This document shows positions 26,036 to 39,008 of a stretch of DNA of 64,000 nt, piece after piece (the first letter of the stretch is position 1; each line of letters opens with the position of its first letter). The notes under the pieces are model-generated. The model made no database searches and was not told the DNA's origin. It saw only the letters and a list, made by a program, of their open reading frames with translations. The position numbers and the translations under genes are program-made. This DNA is from Pogonophryne albipinna. Taxonomy: Eukaryota; Chordata; Actinopteri; Perciformes; Artedidraconidae. The stretch lies in NCBI GenBank assembly GCA_028583405.1, contig CM053251.1, positions 10,923,495 to 10,987,494 of the forward strand, given 5' to 3'.

Positions 26036-26207
26036 GGTAGGGTTAGGGATAGGGTTAGGGTAATGTTGTGAATCGTGTGGCCTGTGTTCGTCGTGAATAA
26101 CATACGCCTGCCCATACCATAACCCCACCACCATCATGGGCCACTCGATTCACAACATTACCCTAACCCTAACCCTAACCCTACTCCTCACACCAGATAC
26201 TGACTGG
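26008..26207. repeat. Palindrome with telomere-like (TTAGGG) repeats
   Basis: The left arm 26008-26075 (CCAGTCAGTATC, TGGTGTGAGGGGTAGGG, TTAGGG units, then TAATGTTGTGAATCG) is the near-perfect complement of 26146-26207. Weaker pairing extends inward to about 26086 and 26134. Each arm holds three to four TTAGGG-type units in opposite orientation. A loop of about 50-70 bp separates them. It is likely the body of a small foldback element. Confidence 0.85.
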
Positions 26208-26214
26208 TTTTCGG

Positions 26215-26522
26215 ACCCCCCCAGATCCCCAATAAAGCAAAAATACAGGTTTCATAGTGGCCTTTTATTGTGGCCAGCCTAAGGCACACCTGTGCAATAA
26301 TCATGCTGTCAAATCAGCATCTTGATATGCCACACCTGTGAGGTGGGATGGATTATCTCGGCAAAGGAGAAGTGCTCACTATCACAGATTTTTTCAGATT
26401 TGTGAACAATATTTGAGAGAAATGGTTATTTTGTGTATATAGAAAATGTTTTAGATCTTTGAGTTCATCTCATGGAAAATGGGAGCAAAAACAAAAGTGT
26501 TGCGTTTATATTTGTGTTCAGT
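26215..26522 (+). mobile_element. Tc1/mariner-like 3' remnant
   Basis: The stretch ends in GTTGCGTTTATATTTGTGTTCAGTGTA, quoted here only as the terminal GTTCAGTGTA, which resembles the 3' end of fish Tc1-like elements. The preceding sequence (TGCCACACCTGTGAGGTGG, GAGTTCATCTCATGGAAAAT) fits the same family. Transposase is absent. Confidence 0.6.
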
Positions 26523-26627
26523 GTAACTGCAGGCTTCACATGCTTGTTATAGAAGGTGATATTTCACTTTTGTGCGCTCATAATTAAAGAACCCCAGCTT
26601 CTTTTTATGCATGCATTTTAATTGAAG

Positions 26628-27091
26628 AGCTACTACGGAGCCCCCTAGGGGACATGGAGAAGAAAAAAATAAAATAAAAATAAAATGTTTTGCGAGATCT
26701 CGCAAAACCTTTGCGAGATTCAAATCTGTCAATAACTCAGCACAGAGGGACGTGCATGTCCCTTCCCTCTGAGTGTTCTCTTGAGGAGTCTTCACTTATG
26801 TGAAACCCTTTATATATACAGTCTATGTGTGAAACCCGTGCCTATTGCCAAGCACTGATGTTATATCTTTATATTTAAGGCCAAGCTCAAAGTAAAATCG
26901 ATGAACCACTCCATTGTTGTGGTTTCTGTGTTGCCGTAGCAGCCGAACTGACCAGGAAGTACTAAATGAAAAGTATTGCGAGATCTCGCAAAGGGGTTTT
27001 GCGAGATTTCGCAAAACATTTTTTTTTTTTTTTGCTTCAAATTGTTTTTCTTTTTTCTTCTCCATGTCCCCTAGGGGGCTCCGTAAGCTAC
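26628..27091. mobile_element. Foldback MITE with 6-bp flanking repeat
   Basis: The element spans 26634-27085. Long inverted ends begin TACGGAGCCCCCTAGGGGAC and run on through ATGGAGAAGAAAAAA. AGCTAC flanks both sides (26628-26633 and 27086-27091). The interior carries three or four self-complementary TTTGCGAGATCTCGCAAA-type boxes. It has no coding capacity and the superfamily is not assigned. Confidence 0.8.
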
Positions 27092-27144
27092 AGATCCCCT
27101 GTATTTGAAAAAGACAAATAAATCGGTTGACAGAAGAAATCATT

Positions 27145-28731
27145 TACAGTGGGGCAAAAAAGTATTTAGTCAGCCACCAATTGTGCAAGTTCTCCCACTT
27201 AAAAAGATGAGAGATGCCTGTAATTGTCATCCTAGGTACACTTCAACTACGAGAGACAGAATGGGGGGAAAGAAACCAGGAAATCACATTGTAGGATTTT
27301 TAATGAATAAATTGGTAAATTCCTCGGTAAAATAAGTATTTGGTCACCTACAAACAAACAAGATGTCTGGCTCTCACAGACCTGTAACTTCTTCTTTAAG
27401 AGCCTCCTCTGTCCTCCACTCGTTAACTGTATTAATGGCACCTGTTTGAACTCGTTATCAGTATAAAAGACACCTGTCCACAACCTCAAACAGTCACACT
27501 CCAAACTCCACTATGGCCAAGACCAAAGAGCTGTCAAAGGACACCAGAAACAAAATTGTAGACCTGCACCAGGCTGGGAAGACTGAATCTGCAATAGGTA
27601 AGCAGCTTGGTGTGAAGAAATCAACTGTGGGAGCAATTATTAGAAAATGGAAGACATACAAGACCACTGATAATCTCCCTCGATCTGGGGCTCCGCGCAA
27701 GATCTCACCCCGTGGGGTCAAAATGATCACAAGAACGGTGAGCAAATATCCCAGAACCACACGGGGGGACCTAGTCAATGACCTGCAGAGAGCTGGGACC
27801 AAAGTAACAAAGGCTACCATCAGTAACACACTACGCCGCCAGGGACTCAAATCCTGCAGTGCCAGACGTGTCCCCCTGCTTAAGCCAGTACATGTCCAGG
27901 CCCGTCTGAAGTTTGCTAGAGAGCATTTAGATGATCCAGAAGAGGATTGGGAGAATGTCATATGGTCAGATTAAACCAAAATAGAACTTTTTGGTAAAAA
28001 CTCAACTAGACGTGTTTGGAGGAGAAAGAATGCTGAGTTGCATCCAAAGAACACCATACCTACTGTGAAACATGGGGGTGGAAACATCATGCTTTGGGGC
28101 TGTTTTTCTGCAAAGGGACCAGGACGACTGATCACAAAGGAAATAATGAATGGGGCCATGTTTAGTGAGATTTTGAGTGACAACCTCCTTCCATCAGCAA
28201 GGGCATTGAAGATGAAACGTGGCTGGGTCTTTCAGCATGACAATGATCCCAAACACACCGCCCGGGCAACGAAGGAGTGGCTTCGTAAGAAGCATTTCAA
28301 GGTCCTGGAGTGGTCAACCCCATAGAAAATCTTTGGAGGGAGTTGAAAGTCCGTGTTGCCCAGCGACAGCCCCAAAACATCACTGCTCTAGAGGAGATCT
28401 GCATGGAGGAATGGGCCAAAATACCAGCAACAGTGTGTGAAAACCTTGTGAAGACTTACAGAAAACGTTTGACCTCTGTCATTGCCAACAAAGGGTATAT
28501 TACAAAGTATTGAGATGAACTTTTGTTATTGACCAAATACTTATTTTCCACCATAATTTGCAAATAAATTCTTTAAAAATCAGACAATGTGATTTTCTGG
28601 ATTTTTTTTTCTAATTTTGTCTCTCATAGTTGAGGTATACCTAGGATGAACATTACAGGCCTCTCTCATCTTTTTAAGTGGGAGAACTTGCACAATTGGT
28701 GGCTGACTAAATACTTTTTTGCCCCACTGTA
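27145..28731 (+). mobile_element. Full-length Tc1-like transposon
   Basis: The ends are CAGTGGGGCAAAAAAGTATT and its inverse, flanked by TA on both sides (27145-27146, 28730-28731), giving a 1,583-bp element. Inverted ends extend for about 100 bp. The length and ends are typical of fish Tc1 elements. It lies just upstream of secreted-family copy B, whose 5' exons are absent. Confidence 0.95.
27513..28513 (+). pseudogene. Tc1-like transposase, broken
   Basis: The frame starts [20 protein letters not shown] with the paired helix-turn-helix DNA-binding region. It then reaches NVIWSD, where the next codon is a stop (TAA at 27972-27974); the family normally has glutamate there. After the stop it resumes in frame ([33 protein letters not shown]). 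A deletion near 28315 removes the segment before [12 protein letters not shown] and changes frame, and the tail runs to TAA/TGA near 28513. These two lesions make it inactive, but it is otherwise well preserved. Confidence 0.92.
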
Positions 28732-28866
28732 TGTGGAAAATAGACAAAATCTTTTGACAAGGTATTGTTTATTTGTTGTTAATGTGTCAAAAAACACTGA
28801 CAAAGTCATGATAGTTGTAAACCTCAATGTAAATGTAACCATCTTATATATTTGCTTACTTACCAG

Positions 28867-29212
28867 GCACAGTCCACTTCTATTGGACTCTCCGATCTTC
28901 TTGATGATGGACAGAACTTCTGCAACTTCGACAACCTGCTGTCAGGTGAGTTCAGGATCACTTATCAACATGAAGACTCTCCCCCATGCATGCTTTCACA
29001 AATGTATATATTGGTATAATTCAACTTTTTTAAATCTAACATTTAAAGACATTATTGATTAGAATGATCTAATTTGGTCTACTTTATTTTTTGCAGCGAG
29101 TGGCCTCCCGTTAGAACCGGGCTTCATGGAGATAACCACTGAATGGAATTGCAAGGGCTACAAACTCGCCACCTGTGAAGCCGAACCAACTGAGAGTCCT
29201 TTGAATTTGTAA
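28867..29212 (+). pseudogene. Secreted-protein family copy B (3' exons only)
   Basis: Exon 4 (28867-28945) and exon 5 (29097-29212) have good splice sites (TTACCAG, GTGAGT, TTTGCAG) and no stops. They encode STSIGLSDLLDDGQNFCNFD and then GFMEITTEWNCKGYKLATCE with a longer tail ending SPLNL. AATAAA follows at 29282. Exons 1-3 are not found upstream, where Tc1 and MITE sequence lies instead. It is probably a 5'-deleted copy, unless the missing exons lie farther upstream in diverged form. Confidence 0.75.
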
Positions 29213-29289
29213 ATGTTGTTTTGCCCAAGTATATAACTATTATTTTATATATTATACATACCTCTGACTGTAGGGTAAAACAATAAAAT

Positions 29290-30071
29290 GTTACCATTTC
29301 ATTATGCTCTGTTTCTTTTTTGCAACTGAAGCCACACCTTGAGCAAAAAATAGTTTTATCTATAAGTCACTTTTCTCTAAGAAAATCTTTTTGCTCTCCT
29401 TTTCTTTTGGGTTTGGGGAAAACACTGTGGAGAGTGCGCAGTCCTGTCTCCCTTTCCTTCTACCTCCTATGGTTTTATTCAATTGCTCTCATGATATGAT
29501 GTTTCCCTCGAGCGAGAGGCCAACGTTTTTTCTTCTCCCAAAAACTGTTAAGAAATCACAGATAGATCCTAGCCTGGTTTGTATCTGCCAGAATATTCAA
29601 GTTTGTTTCACTCTGTGACCCGGTAAAGACAGCCAAAACGAGAATATGAATAGTTTGTTGATGTGATCTTATCTCACATGAAATTATAGTGACCAATGAA
29701 ATGTGTACTGCTTGGCATATTCAAACCAGGGTATGATTAACTGTATGATTATTAAAAAGCTCTTTGCACAAAAACCCTGGACCTAATGCACTGGAGGCAA
29801 ACAATATTCCCTAAACTAGAAGTCAGGGGAGAGAGAAAGAGATGTTCACCATCACACAGGGAAATACAGTGTTGTGCAGGGGCTAACGTTTAAATTATAC
29901 AGGAGATTTCTGTAAATCATTTCCTTCACAATGTCTGACAGTATCTCTACTCCCCTGATAAACTGATGAAGGACTTATTGTGAGGATCAGTAGAGGGCAC
30001 TAGTGCAGCGGCAATCTTTCTTCCTGCAGCGGTCAGACTTTACAAAAACCACGGCCCCTGGTAGACCAACA

Positions 30072-30139
<68 letters not shown>

Positions 30140-30470
30140 TATAGACTATAACACTGTTGTGCAAAAACACTGCTATGTCCAATATATATATTTATTTTTT
30201 TACAAGTGTATAATTTCATAATTGGCTGATACCTGTTCACTTACTTTTTCATAATGCTTTTATACTTATTTTTATATATGTTCTTATTTTATATTATTTT
30301 ATTAACCTGTTTTTCTCTCTATTCAAAATGTTAGCGTACTCATCTTATCTATTACTTTTATTTGCACTGGTAATTTCATGTAATAATGCACATTTCCTCG
30401 CTGTGGGACAAATAACAGATTCCTATACTTGTTCTGAAAATAAAAAAGGAGCAGGAAGCAAAATCAGTTG
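29290..30470. other. Intergenic, with a compound microsatellite
   Basis: No conserved coding sequence was seen. A compound GCAC/AC microsatellite lies at about 30068-30135 (roughly eight GCAC units followed by AC repeats). Confidence 0.7.
30068..30135. repeat. Compound (GCAC)n(AC)n microsatellite
   Basis: GCAC units run directly into a pure AC tract. Confidence 0.95.
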
Positions 30471-30478
30471 CAATATAT

Positions 30479-30484
30479 TTTATT
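30479..30484 (-). terminator. Possible polyadenylation signal of copy C
   Basis: AATAAA reads on the minus strand about 80 bp after the copy C stop codon. Confidence 0.5.
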
Positions 30485-30564
30485 GGTCTTTTTTAGAGTA
30501 AGGTGAAAAAAAAACATTTCCAAATCAAATATATCAAATCCCAACATGATTTGGTGAAGCAAGC

Positions 30565-32497
30565 TTAGTTACAGGTGGCAAGTCTGTAGCCCATGCAAGC
30601 CCATTCATTGATTATCTCCATGAAGACTGGTTCTTCCATGAGTCCGCTCGCTACAAGACACAAACAAACACAAATTAATTAGATCATTACATTCATTCTA
30701 CTCAATGACATTCATTAAACAGATATACATTTTAAAAAGTGCAAGCATGACAATGTATCATCCTGAATGGTGTCAAGCTTTAAAAAAATCAAAGAGAAAG
30801 GGATGCATGGGGGAGACAGTTCATGTTGAGGAGTGATCCTGAACTCAGCTGACACCAGATTGTAGAGGTTGCAGTAGTTCTGTCCACCATCGAAAAGACT
30901 GGTGAATCCATTAGAGGTGGACAGTGCCTGGTGATTAAGGAAATACACAACATAGATTTGTCCGAAAGTTACTCACAGTGACTGATGGCCTTAGTTTTGG
31001 TTTTCAATATAGATTAACCCTTCAATAATAATAGTTTGTTGACAGTTTGTGAGTACAATTCTACTCAAATTATTATTTTCTTGTGAATTTCTGTTTCTCA
31101 AATACAGTAGATCAGCAGATCATCGGTTACAGAGGCCTTATTATGCTTTTGGGGGTTTTCCCTTTCCTGTGGTGAGTTATATAGGTTTTTGTGCATGTAA
31201 ACGGGCTGCAGAGGTAATAATCCCAATGTTTATCTCCCAGGAGACAACAAGAAAGTTATTTTTTGGGCAGATAATACACACCAAGCAAATCGTTTTGTTA
31301 AAAGAAAAAAAAAAAGTCACAATTTTACAGTGAACCATTTATTTGCATTTGTTTTAACGCTATAATATATTGAGCATCATTGATACTTACACTCATGCGA
31401 TAGCCTCCAGTCAGTATGGTGGGGTAAAATGAGATGATGATGGTCTCTCCTTCGGGGGTCTTCGGGGACGTGTGGTTGGCTTTGACAAAACCAGGGAAGA
31501 CTGACACAAGCTGAAACAGAAACATAGCATTACACTAAACATTATTAAATACATGAAGATAATAGAATTGGTGTCTGTTATTTTGTCTTAACAGTCTAAA
31601 AACGGGGGGTCCAAACCCTTTTCTCCAAGGGCCACATACAGAAAAATATAAGAAGGGCTGGGCCGCTCACTAGAGGTATATTGCCTTATCAGTTAAGTTG
31701 TAAGTTAGAAAAATCAATCAAATGTAGGTAATTCATGCTTGATACTTGAAAAAAACAGCTTAAATCACAGATCTCCATACGGTTTGATACATTCAGTTCA
31801 TTCGTTAAAATGGAAGCCTCAGATTGCTTATAATAAGAGGAAATAGGAAGCGTCTATTTCAAGCTTGTTATGTAAATAAGTTATTGGGCTTTTTCTCATC
31901 AACTTAGATTTGTTAGAAAATGTTATTTGTTGTATTAACACATGAATACTGTATAATACATGTTTACATGTATATTTAAGAAGTACAATATAAAACAAGA
32001 ACAATGCTCATTTGTGGGCCATATTTCATTACACTTTTTTAATTAGCTGAGGGCCGATTCAAAATGGCCTGCGGGCCGCATTTGGACCCCGGGCCGTAGT
32101 TTGGACACCCCTGGTCTAAAACATCATCAACAGCACAGCGGCTCTTACCGTATACTCAGGTCTGGAGGCTAGAATCTGTGTGACTAACATGGTCTTGATA
32201 TCAGTACAAGACCCTGCAAAGAGCCTGGAGCAACAAAAAAACAACAATTCAGAGTAACATGTTACAACTTTTGATCCAGTTTCTGTTTTTTTACTTTCCT
32301 GACACCAAAACATTGTCTCATCTCATGATGAAACACACAACACATGTAACATCTGAGAACCAGATCAGCATCCCAACTCACCACATTGTTTTGCAGAAGG
32401 CATGATAAGGAGCAGGAGTAGGAACAGGGACAGGGACGGCAGCCAGAGAGACAAAGAGTCCTGCAAAGACAGCAGAGGCCAGCAGCAGAGTCTTCAT
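30565..32497 (-). pseudogene. Secreted-protein family copy C (exon-4 donor lost)
   Basis: Exons are 32382-32497, 32149-32224, 31391-31510, 30849-30927 and 30565-30650. Phases are 2-0-0-1 and there is no stop or frameshift inside any exon. The protein starts MKTLLLASAVFAGLFVSLAA with a proline-rich VPVPVPTPAP after the signal, then FCKTMW, LFAGSCTDIKTMLVTQI, KANHTSPKTPEGE and ILTGGYRMS. Here tyrosine replaces the cysteine seen in copy D. Then come NYCNLYNLVS and the C-terminus NEWACMGYRLATCN. The exon-4 donor reads CTGAGT where copies B and D have GTGAGT, so normal splicing to exon 5 should fail; read-through adds an unrelated tail. It might still be transcribed. A hAT element sits in intron 2. 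Function unknown. Confidence 0.75.
31594..32121. mobile_element. hAT-like MITE with 8-bp target duplication
   Basis: The element at 31602-32113 is flanked by GTCTAAAA at 31594-31601 and 32114-32121. Its right end reads GTTTGGACACCCCTG and its left end is a mutated complement (GGGGGGTCCAAACCC). Sub-terminal GGCCGC-type motifs match the known fish/vertebrate hAT ends that contain 'gggccgcatttggac'. It lies in intron 2 of copy C and is non-coding. Confidence 0.85.
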
Positions 32498-32582
32498 GTT
32501 GATACGGAGCAGGTTTCTTCCTCCTGGAGAGCAGTGGTGTTTCTGAGAGAGCTGGATGCTGACTGGTCTACTTGCCAGCTAA

Positions 32583-32588
32583 TTTATA
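32583..32588 (-). promoter_or_regulatory. TATA box of copy C
   Basis: TATAAATTAGCTGGCAAG on the minus strand lies about 86 bp upstream of the ATG, as in copies A and D. Confidence 0.7.
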
Positions 32589-32639
32589 CTAAAAATCAGG
32601 CTTGTCAAGCAAAGGACCCTTGAAATTGATTTTGTTAAT

Positions 32640-34360
<1,721 letters not shown>

Positions 34361-34363
34361 CAG

Positions 34364-34441
34364 TGAGCCTCACCAGGCTTCACGGAGATGATCAATGAAT
34401 GGTCTCGTCTGGGCTACGGACTCGCCACCTGCAAAGCCTAA
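34364..34441 (+). pseudogene. Secreted-protein family copy E (isolated exon 5)
   Basis: After a normal-looking acceptor (GTGTGTGCAG), the sequence encodes the family terminus (INEWSRLGYGLATCKA then TAA). A small deletion near its start shifts the frame relative to the acceptor, and the first conserved cysteine of this exon is replaced by arginine. No exon 4 is visible upstream. It is a relic on the plus strand, opposite to its neighbours C and D. Confidence 0.75.
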
Positions 34442-36960
34442 GAAGCTTTGAATCCTTTGAATTAGTTAATGTTGTTTTGTCCAGGTGGGCTGTATGCAAC
34501 TAGTATTTGATTTATTATTTATACCTCTGCCTATAGGAAAGAAAAAACAATAACATCTTGAAATGTCATTACGGGTCGGTTTTCCTGTGTCTTGCATTGA
34601 GATGGATGCATCCCTTGTAAAATAATTTTGTTTGATCACACAGATCTCCTTTCTTTCGCAACATTAATTTTACTTTTCTTTTGGTTTGGAAGAAACAATA
34701 GTATCTGCATAAATAGATTTATAAACCTCTCTTCATCTCTCAGCCATGCTCTCACTTCTTTAGTTTTGTTCTCTCAGGGTATGATTCTGGCATCAAAAGC
34801 AAGAAATACATGGTTTTATTTACTCTTTTGGCTGCTAAAGTGAGCCAATTCAAGAATATTATTGATCACTATAGTGTACCACTAAAAAAATCAATAATTG
34901 TTGTCCCTTTTTTCAATTTGGCCCCATATATTCAGGTCACACTAACCGAGGCCAGGGATTTCACCCGATCACCACATTCAAAGGTTATATATTATTTCTC
35001 TTTTCATTAAGCACTAGTTATTAATCATTGAGAAACTTCATGGTTTGCAATAATAAAACATTGAGCATTACAAATATATTCAAACATGTATTTCCTCTGC
35101 TCAAAAACCCTTGAAAAACATGGTTTTTCAAGTTTTCACATGAATGTATTATAATGAACCTGTTAACTTGATGTAGGAGGTCAAAGCAACAGGGAGCTTT
35201 TTGTCAGGGTGGTAAGTGGCAGACATTAACATGTAATTAAATATAGGCTATGGATTAATCAGTTTCCATAACCAGGCTGCAGCACACTGAGCTCTTCGTC
35301 AATGGTGGCCATACATCGCAGAACGGAGACCACATGTTGTGTTTTTGGACAGCATTAGGGTAACGATAAAAACATTTTAAGCGAGCTTCACAGTTAAGAG
35401 TAGCCCTGACCAACCAGGACTCATCATATGCCATCTCCCCTGCCAGGCTTGGATATTAATGTAGGTATGTGTGTAAAAAAAACAACTTTATTTTTATGAT
35501 ACACTTACTTACTAAAACTGAATAGTCACCTGCTTTGTGAATGGCCATCAGCCACTCTTTGCTGTTGTTGAAGAATGTGATCATTTCATGCACGTAATTT
35601 GTTCTCCATGTGGTCACTGTGACCAACATGTATGGCTAACAGGAGTCCTCTGATCTGTGAATGACTATGATGACCACTGGTCCCTGAAATTGGAAAATCT
35701 TGTGATTTGAGCCATACGTGCACACGCGCTCCATATAGGTTCATGCGCAGTGCACAGATAATAAAATCATACACAAGAGAAAAAAAACGATATTATATAG
35801 ACTGTATATATACTGTCATAATGTTTGTAGGTGAGGTACTTTTCAATATAGGGGCAAAACAACCGACAGTGACATAAGTAATATTCAGACACAGTTGATC
35901 CCGAAACTGTACACTTGGGGGTTACAGGGTTAACCTAGGTTTGATCGGGATGTGCTCTGCAATTTAATTTCCATAACTGGTCATAAAATGGAAATGTACT
36001 ATGATGTTACAATATAGTATAAATGACACACCAAAGATGAACAACTCCCTTGTTGGAGTGATTGTTGTTTGCACTAGGAGCTGTTTTTGTGTTGGGGGTC
36101 CTTGTAGGGTCTCAAAAACCTCAAACAATGGCTGTTTCCTCTGCAGGCTACTAAGTAAACTACCTACACCCCAGCTCCTCCTTCTTTCATGCTGTATTTG
36201 ACACATCTAATGTTGTTTCTGTTGTCATTGATGCCTGCTTTGTTCTGTACCCTATGGGGGTCATTTTGCTGCTGCTCTTTTAGCCTTAGGCATGCATGTA
36301 TGCATCTGGAAAGGCGGGAAGCTGTCAAGACAAAGCCATACCAGCAAATGTTGCTTACTGCAGATTTAAATATATTTTCTTTGACTAAAGTGGTTTGGAC
36401 TGAAATAGCTCCAGAGTCTAGACTCTAGAGTAATGGCTAGCGTTACCTTGTCAACACATTGCAGACCGCGCTTTTATTTTTTATGGATTTTTCAAAAAAT
36501 CTTGGCATGAAAGACGTAGACCTCTCACCAGAGAAACATAACTTACGAATAAATGAACAAAACTGAAGAGTTAGAAGCCATGGGAGACAGGAAGAGAGGT
36601 TTATTACACCGCCTGTTAAAACTCTATTGTTTTTAAACAAACAATAATATTGCTGTTATTGTATAGCTATTTGGAATAGTTAATTTGGGCAAACTTGGCT
36701 AAAGTAGAGAAGATCAAACTAGATTATTGTTCAATGGATGGGTCCCTCACCATGCCAAGTTGCAGGAGAAAAGAATACGAATGGACACACAGATCACAGA
36801 GAATTACATTTATTGAAGTTTTACTGCCTTTCATTTTTTATTCTGAATTCTGAGGTATTCACTGAATATTTCACATATTAGTTAGAGACACCTGGACTCT
36901 AGGGAAAACCACTTTCCAATTATAATGTCAAAAAATCATGACATGAAGTGTTACATTATT
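34442..36960. other. Intergenic, with a duplicated flank segment
   Basis: No gene was found. The stretch 35583-35682 repeats about 39803-39900 in the same orientation (CTCTGATCTGTGAATGACTATGATGA and related, with substitutions). Both lie upstream of a minus-strand family member (C and D), which supports a duplicated unit larger than the gene itself. Confidence 0.65.
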
Positions 36961-36977
36961 TTAACAATTAAGGATTG

Positions 36978-38416
36978 TCAGGCTTTACAAGAGGCGAGCC
37001 CGTAGCCCAGGCAAGCCCATTCATTGGTCATCTCCATGAAGTCTGGGGATGAGATGAGGCCGCTCGCTGCAATCAGACATTTAGTTATATTAATTATAAA
37101 TTATTATAACTATTAATGTCTCTAAATTTAAAGTTTATTAACGTGTGCATGACAATAGAAACCCATATTTAACAAATGTACTTTTCTTACTTTTTTGTGG
37201 AGAAACAAAAGGTTAAGCATGCATGGTGGAGACATGTTGATAAGTGATCCTGAACTCACCTGACAGCAGGTTGTAGAGGTTGCAGTAGTTCAGTCCACCA
37301 TCGAGAAGACTGGTGAATCAAATAGAAGTGGACTGTGCCTGGAAAGGAAGCAAATAAATAAGATTAATACATTTACACTAAGGTTACATGCTGAAAATAA
37401 TGACTTGATTTTCTAAACATAGTAGGCTATATCACTAAGTTATAAGCTTGTGAGCAGATATCTCTTTCAAACTATTTCTTATGTTAACCTTTTTCTTTCT
37501 CAGTAGATCAGAAGCTCACATCTATGAATGCATTAATAAAAGAAAGCTGGTGCTGCTATTAAAGTCGAAGCACACATTTGAAAAATAAATAAACACAACA
37601 CCATCAAGCCTGTAGTAATGTGACATATCTGTCAGTAATTGCTGTAAATATATTTTAAGTTATTTGCAATAGGTATGCAATGCCCCCTCAATACCTATGT
37701 CTTGAGGGGGCAAGTAAAATAGCTACTTTGTTGGTAAAATAATTACAGACTAACCAAAGGAATAACATACTTTTGCACATGTTTATCACTGTTTATTCTT
37801 ATGATGTCTGGCTATATTAAGCTATAATGTTATACTTCAACAACTTAAAAGCCACTAACCACTTATAAACCACTAACCACTTGTAATTATACACAATTGG
37901 ACTCATTTTTTTAAATTGAGCATCATTGATACTTACGAACACACGGCAGCCGGCGGTCAGTATGGTGGGGTTCAATGCGAAGGTGATGTTCTCACCCTCG
38001 GGGCTGTCGAGTGAAGTATGATTGGCTCTAATGGAGAGAGGGTTGGTGGACAGAAGCTGGAACAGATAACAAAATGTCATTACACACACATTAGAGATTC
38101 ACATTAACAGGGGAGCAGTTCCTACCCTGTACTGAGGGCTGAAGGCTTGAATCTGTGCAACTACTTTGGTGTTGATTTCATTACAAGGTACTGCAAAGAG
38201 CCTGGAAAAGAGAAATGAAACAAAGTTAATTTGAAATCATGTTTTTGACATCCAGACTAAAGCGATCTTGGCTTAACTCGCATTAGAATAAAAAGCAGCA
38301 ATCCTAACTCACCACAGTGTTTTGCAGAAGGCATGGTAAGGAACAGGGATAGGGACGGCAGTCAGAGAGACAAAGAGTCCTGCAAAGAGAGCAGAGGCCA
38401 GCAGCAGAGTCTTCAT
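36978..38416 (-). pseudogene. Secreted-protein family copy D (nonsense codon in exon 4)
   Basis: Exons are 38313-38416, 38126-38201, 37937-38056, 37260-37338 and 36978-37066. All splice sites are canonical and phases are 2-0-0-1. Exon 1 gives the signal MKTLLLASALFAGLFVSLTA, followed by PYHAFCKTLW; then LFAVPCNEINTKVVAQIQAF, IRANHTSLDSPEGENIT, ILTAGCRVF and NYCNLYNLLS, and the end reads NEWACLGYGLASCKA. In exon 4 the codon that is GGA in copies A, B and C is TGA (37318-37320), truncating the protein after about two thirds. Without that change it would be about 150 aa with a signal peptide, one NHT glycosylation site and seven cysteines after the signal. I do not recognise the family. A single base change separates it from an open gene, so a segregating allele or sequencing error is possible. 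Confidence 0.8.
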
Positions 38417-38501
38417 GTTGATACAGAGCAGGTTTCTTTCTCCTGGACAGCAATGATTTGTCTGAGAGAGCTGGATGCTGACTGGTCCACTTGCCAGCTA
38501 A

Positions 38502-38507
38502 TTTATA
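38502..38507 (-). promoter_or_regulatory. TATA box of copy D
   Basis: TATAAATTAGCTGGCAAG on the minus strand lies about 86 bp upstream of the copy D ATG. The surrounding 60 bp is also conserved with copies A and C. Confidence 0.7.
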
Positions 38508-38756
38508 CTAAAAGTCAGGCTTGTCATGAGATGCGGAAAATTGTGCGCTGATAATGTCTATAATTCCTGTAATAAAATGCCTCTGATTTTATATTGCACA
38601 CACACTCAAACACGTAACTTTTTTTTATCACCCATAGTGCCTCTGAAATTACATAAGAACGCAGGATTCCAGTGGAGTGTGGGAAACAGACAAACAACTA
38701 TGTAAAAGTGAGCTTACTTTCAGAAAAAGCACGAGGTCAGCTCAATCAAGCATCAA

Positions 38757-39008
38757 TCTAGATACAGGGTACTTATTATATGTTGTACTTTGGATTCCTA
38801 AAGCTTTTAGTCTACCTTACCATCATCCAAGGTTAGTTTTCACTATAAGTAAAAAATAATTTTTGGACGGACACTAATTTACAGTTTTTTACTATGTTCA
38901 ATCTGAATTTTCTTTAAAATAAAAAACATCTATATTGATTCTGACTTTTCTACATCCAACTCACAGGTTTATCATTACTTTGAGAAAAAAGATTATTAAT
39001 TTAACCAG
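38757..39008 (+). repeat. Direct repeat of 18930-19175
   Basis: This is a near-identical partner of 18930-19175, located about 340 bp upstream of the copy D start. It ties the flanks of copies A and D together. Confidence 0.85.

Noticed and set aside
26041..26190. True interstitial telomere
   Set aside because: Only three to four TTAGGG-type units per arm in a palindromic setting; this looks like element sequence rather than a chromosome-end fusion.
27513..28513. Active Tc1 transposase
   Set aside because: A stop codon and a frame-changing deletion interrupt the catalytic domain.
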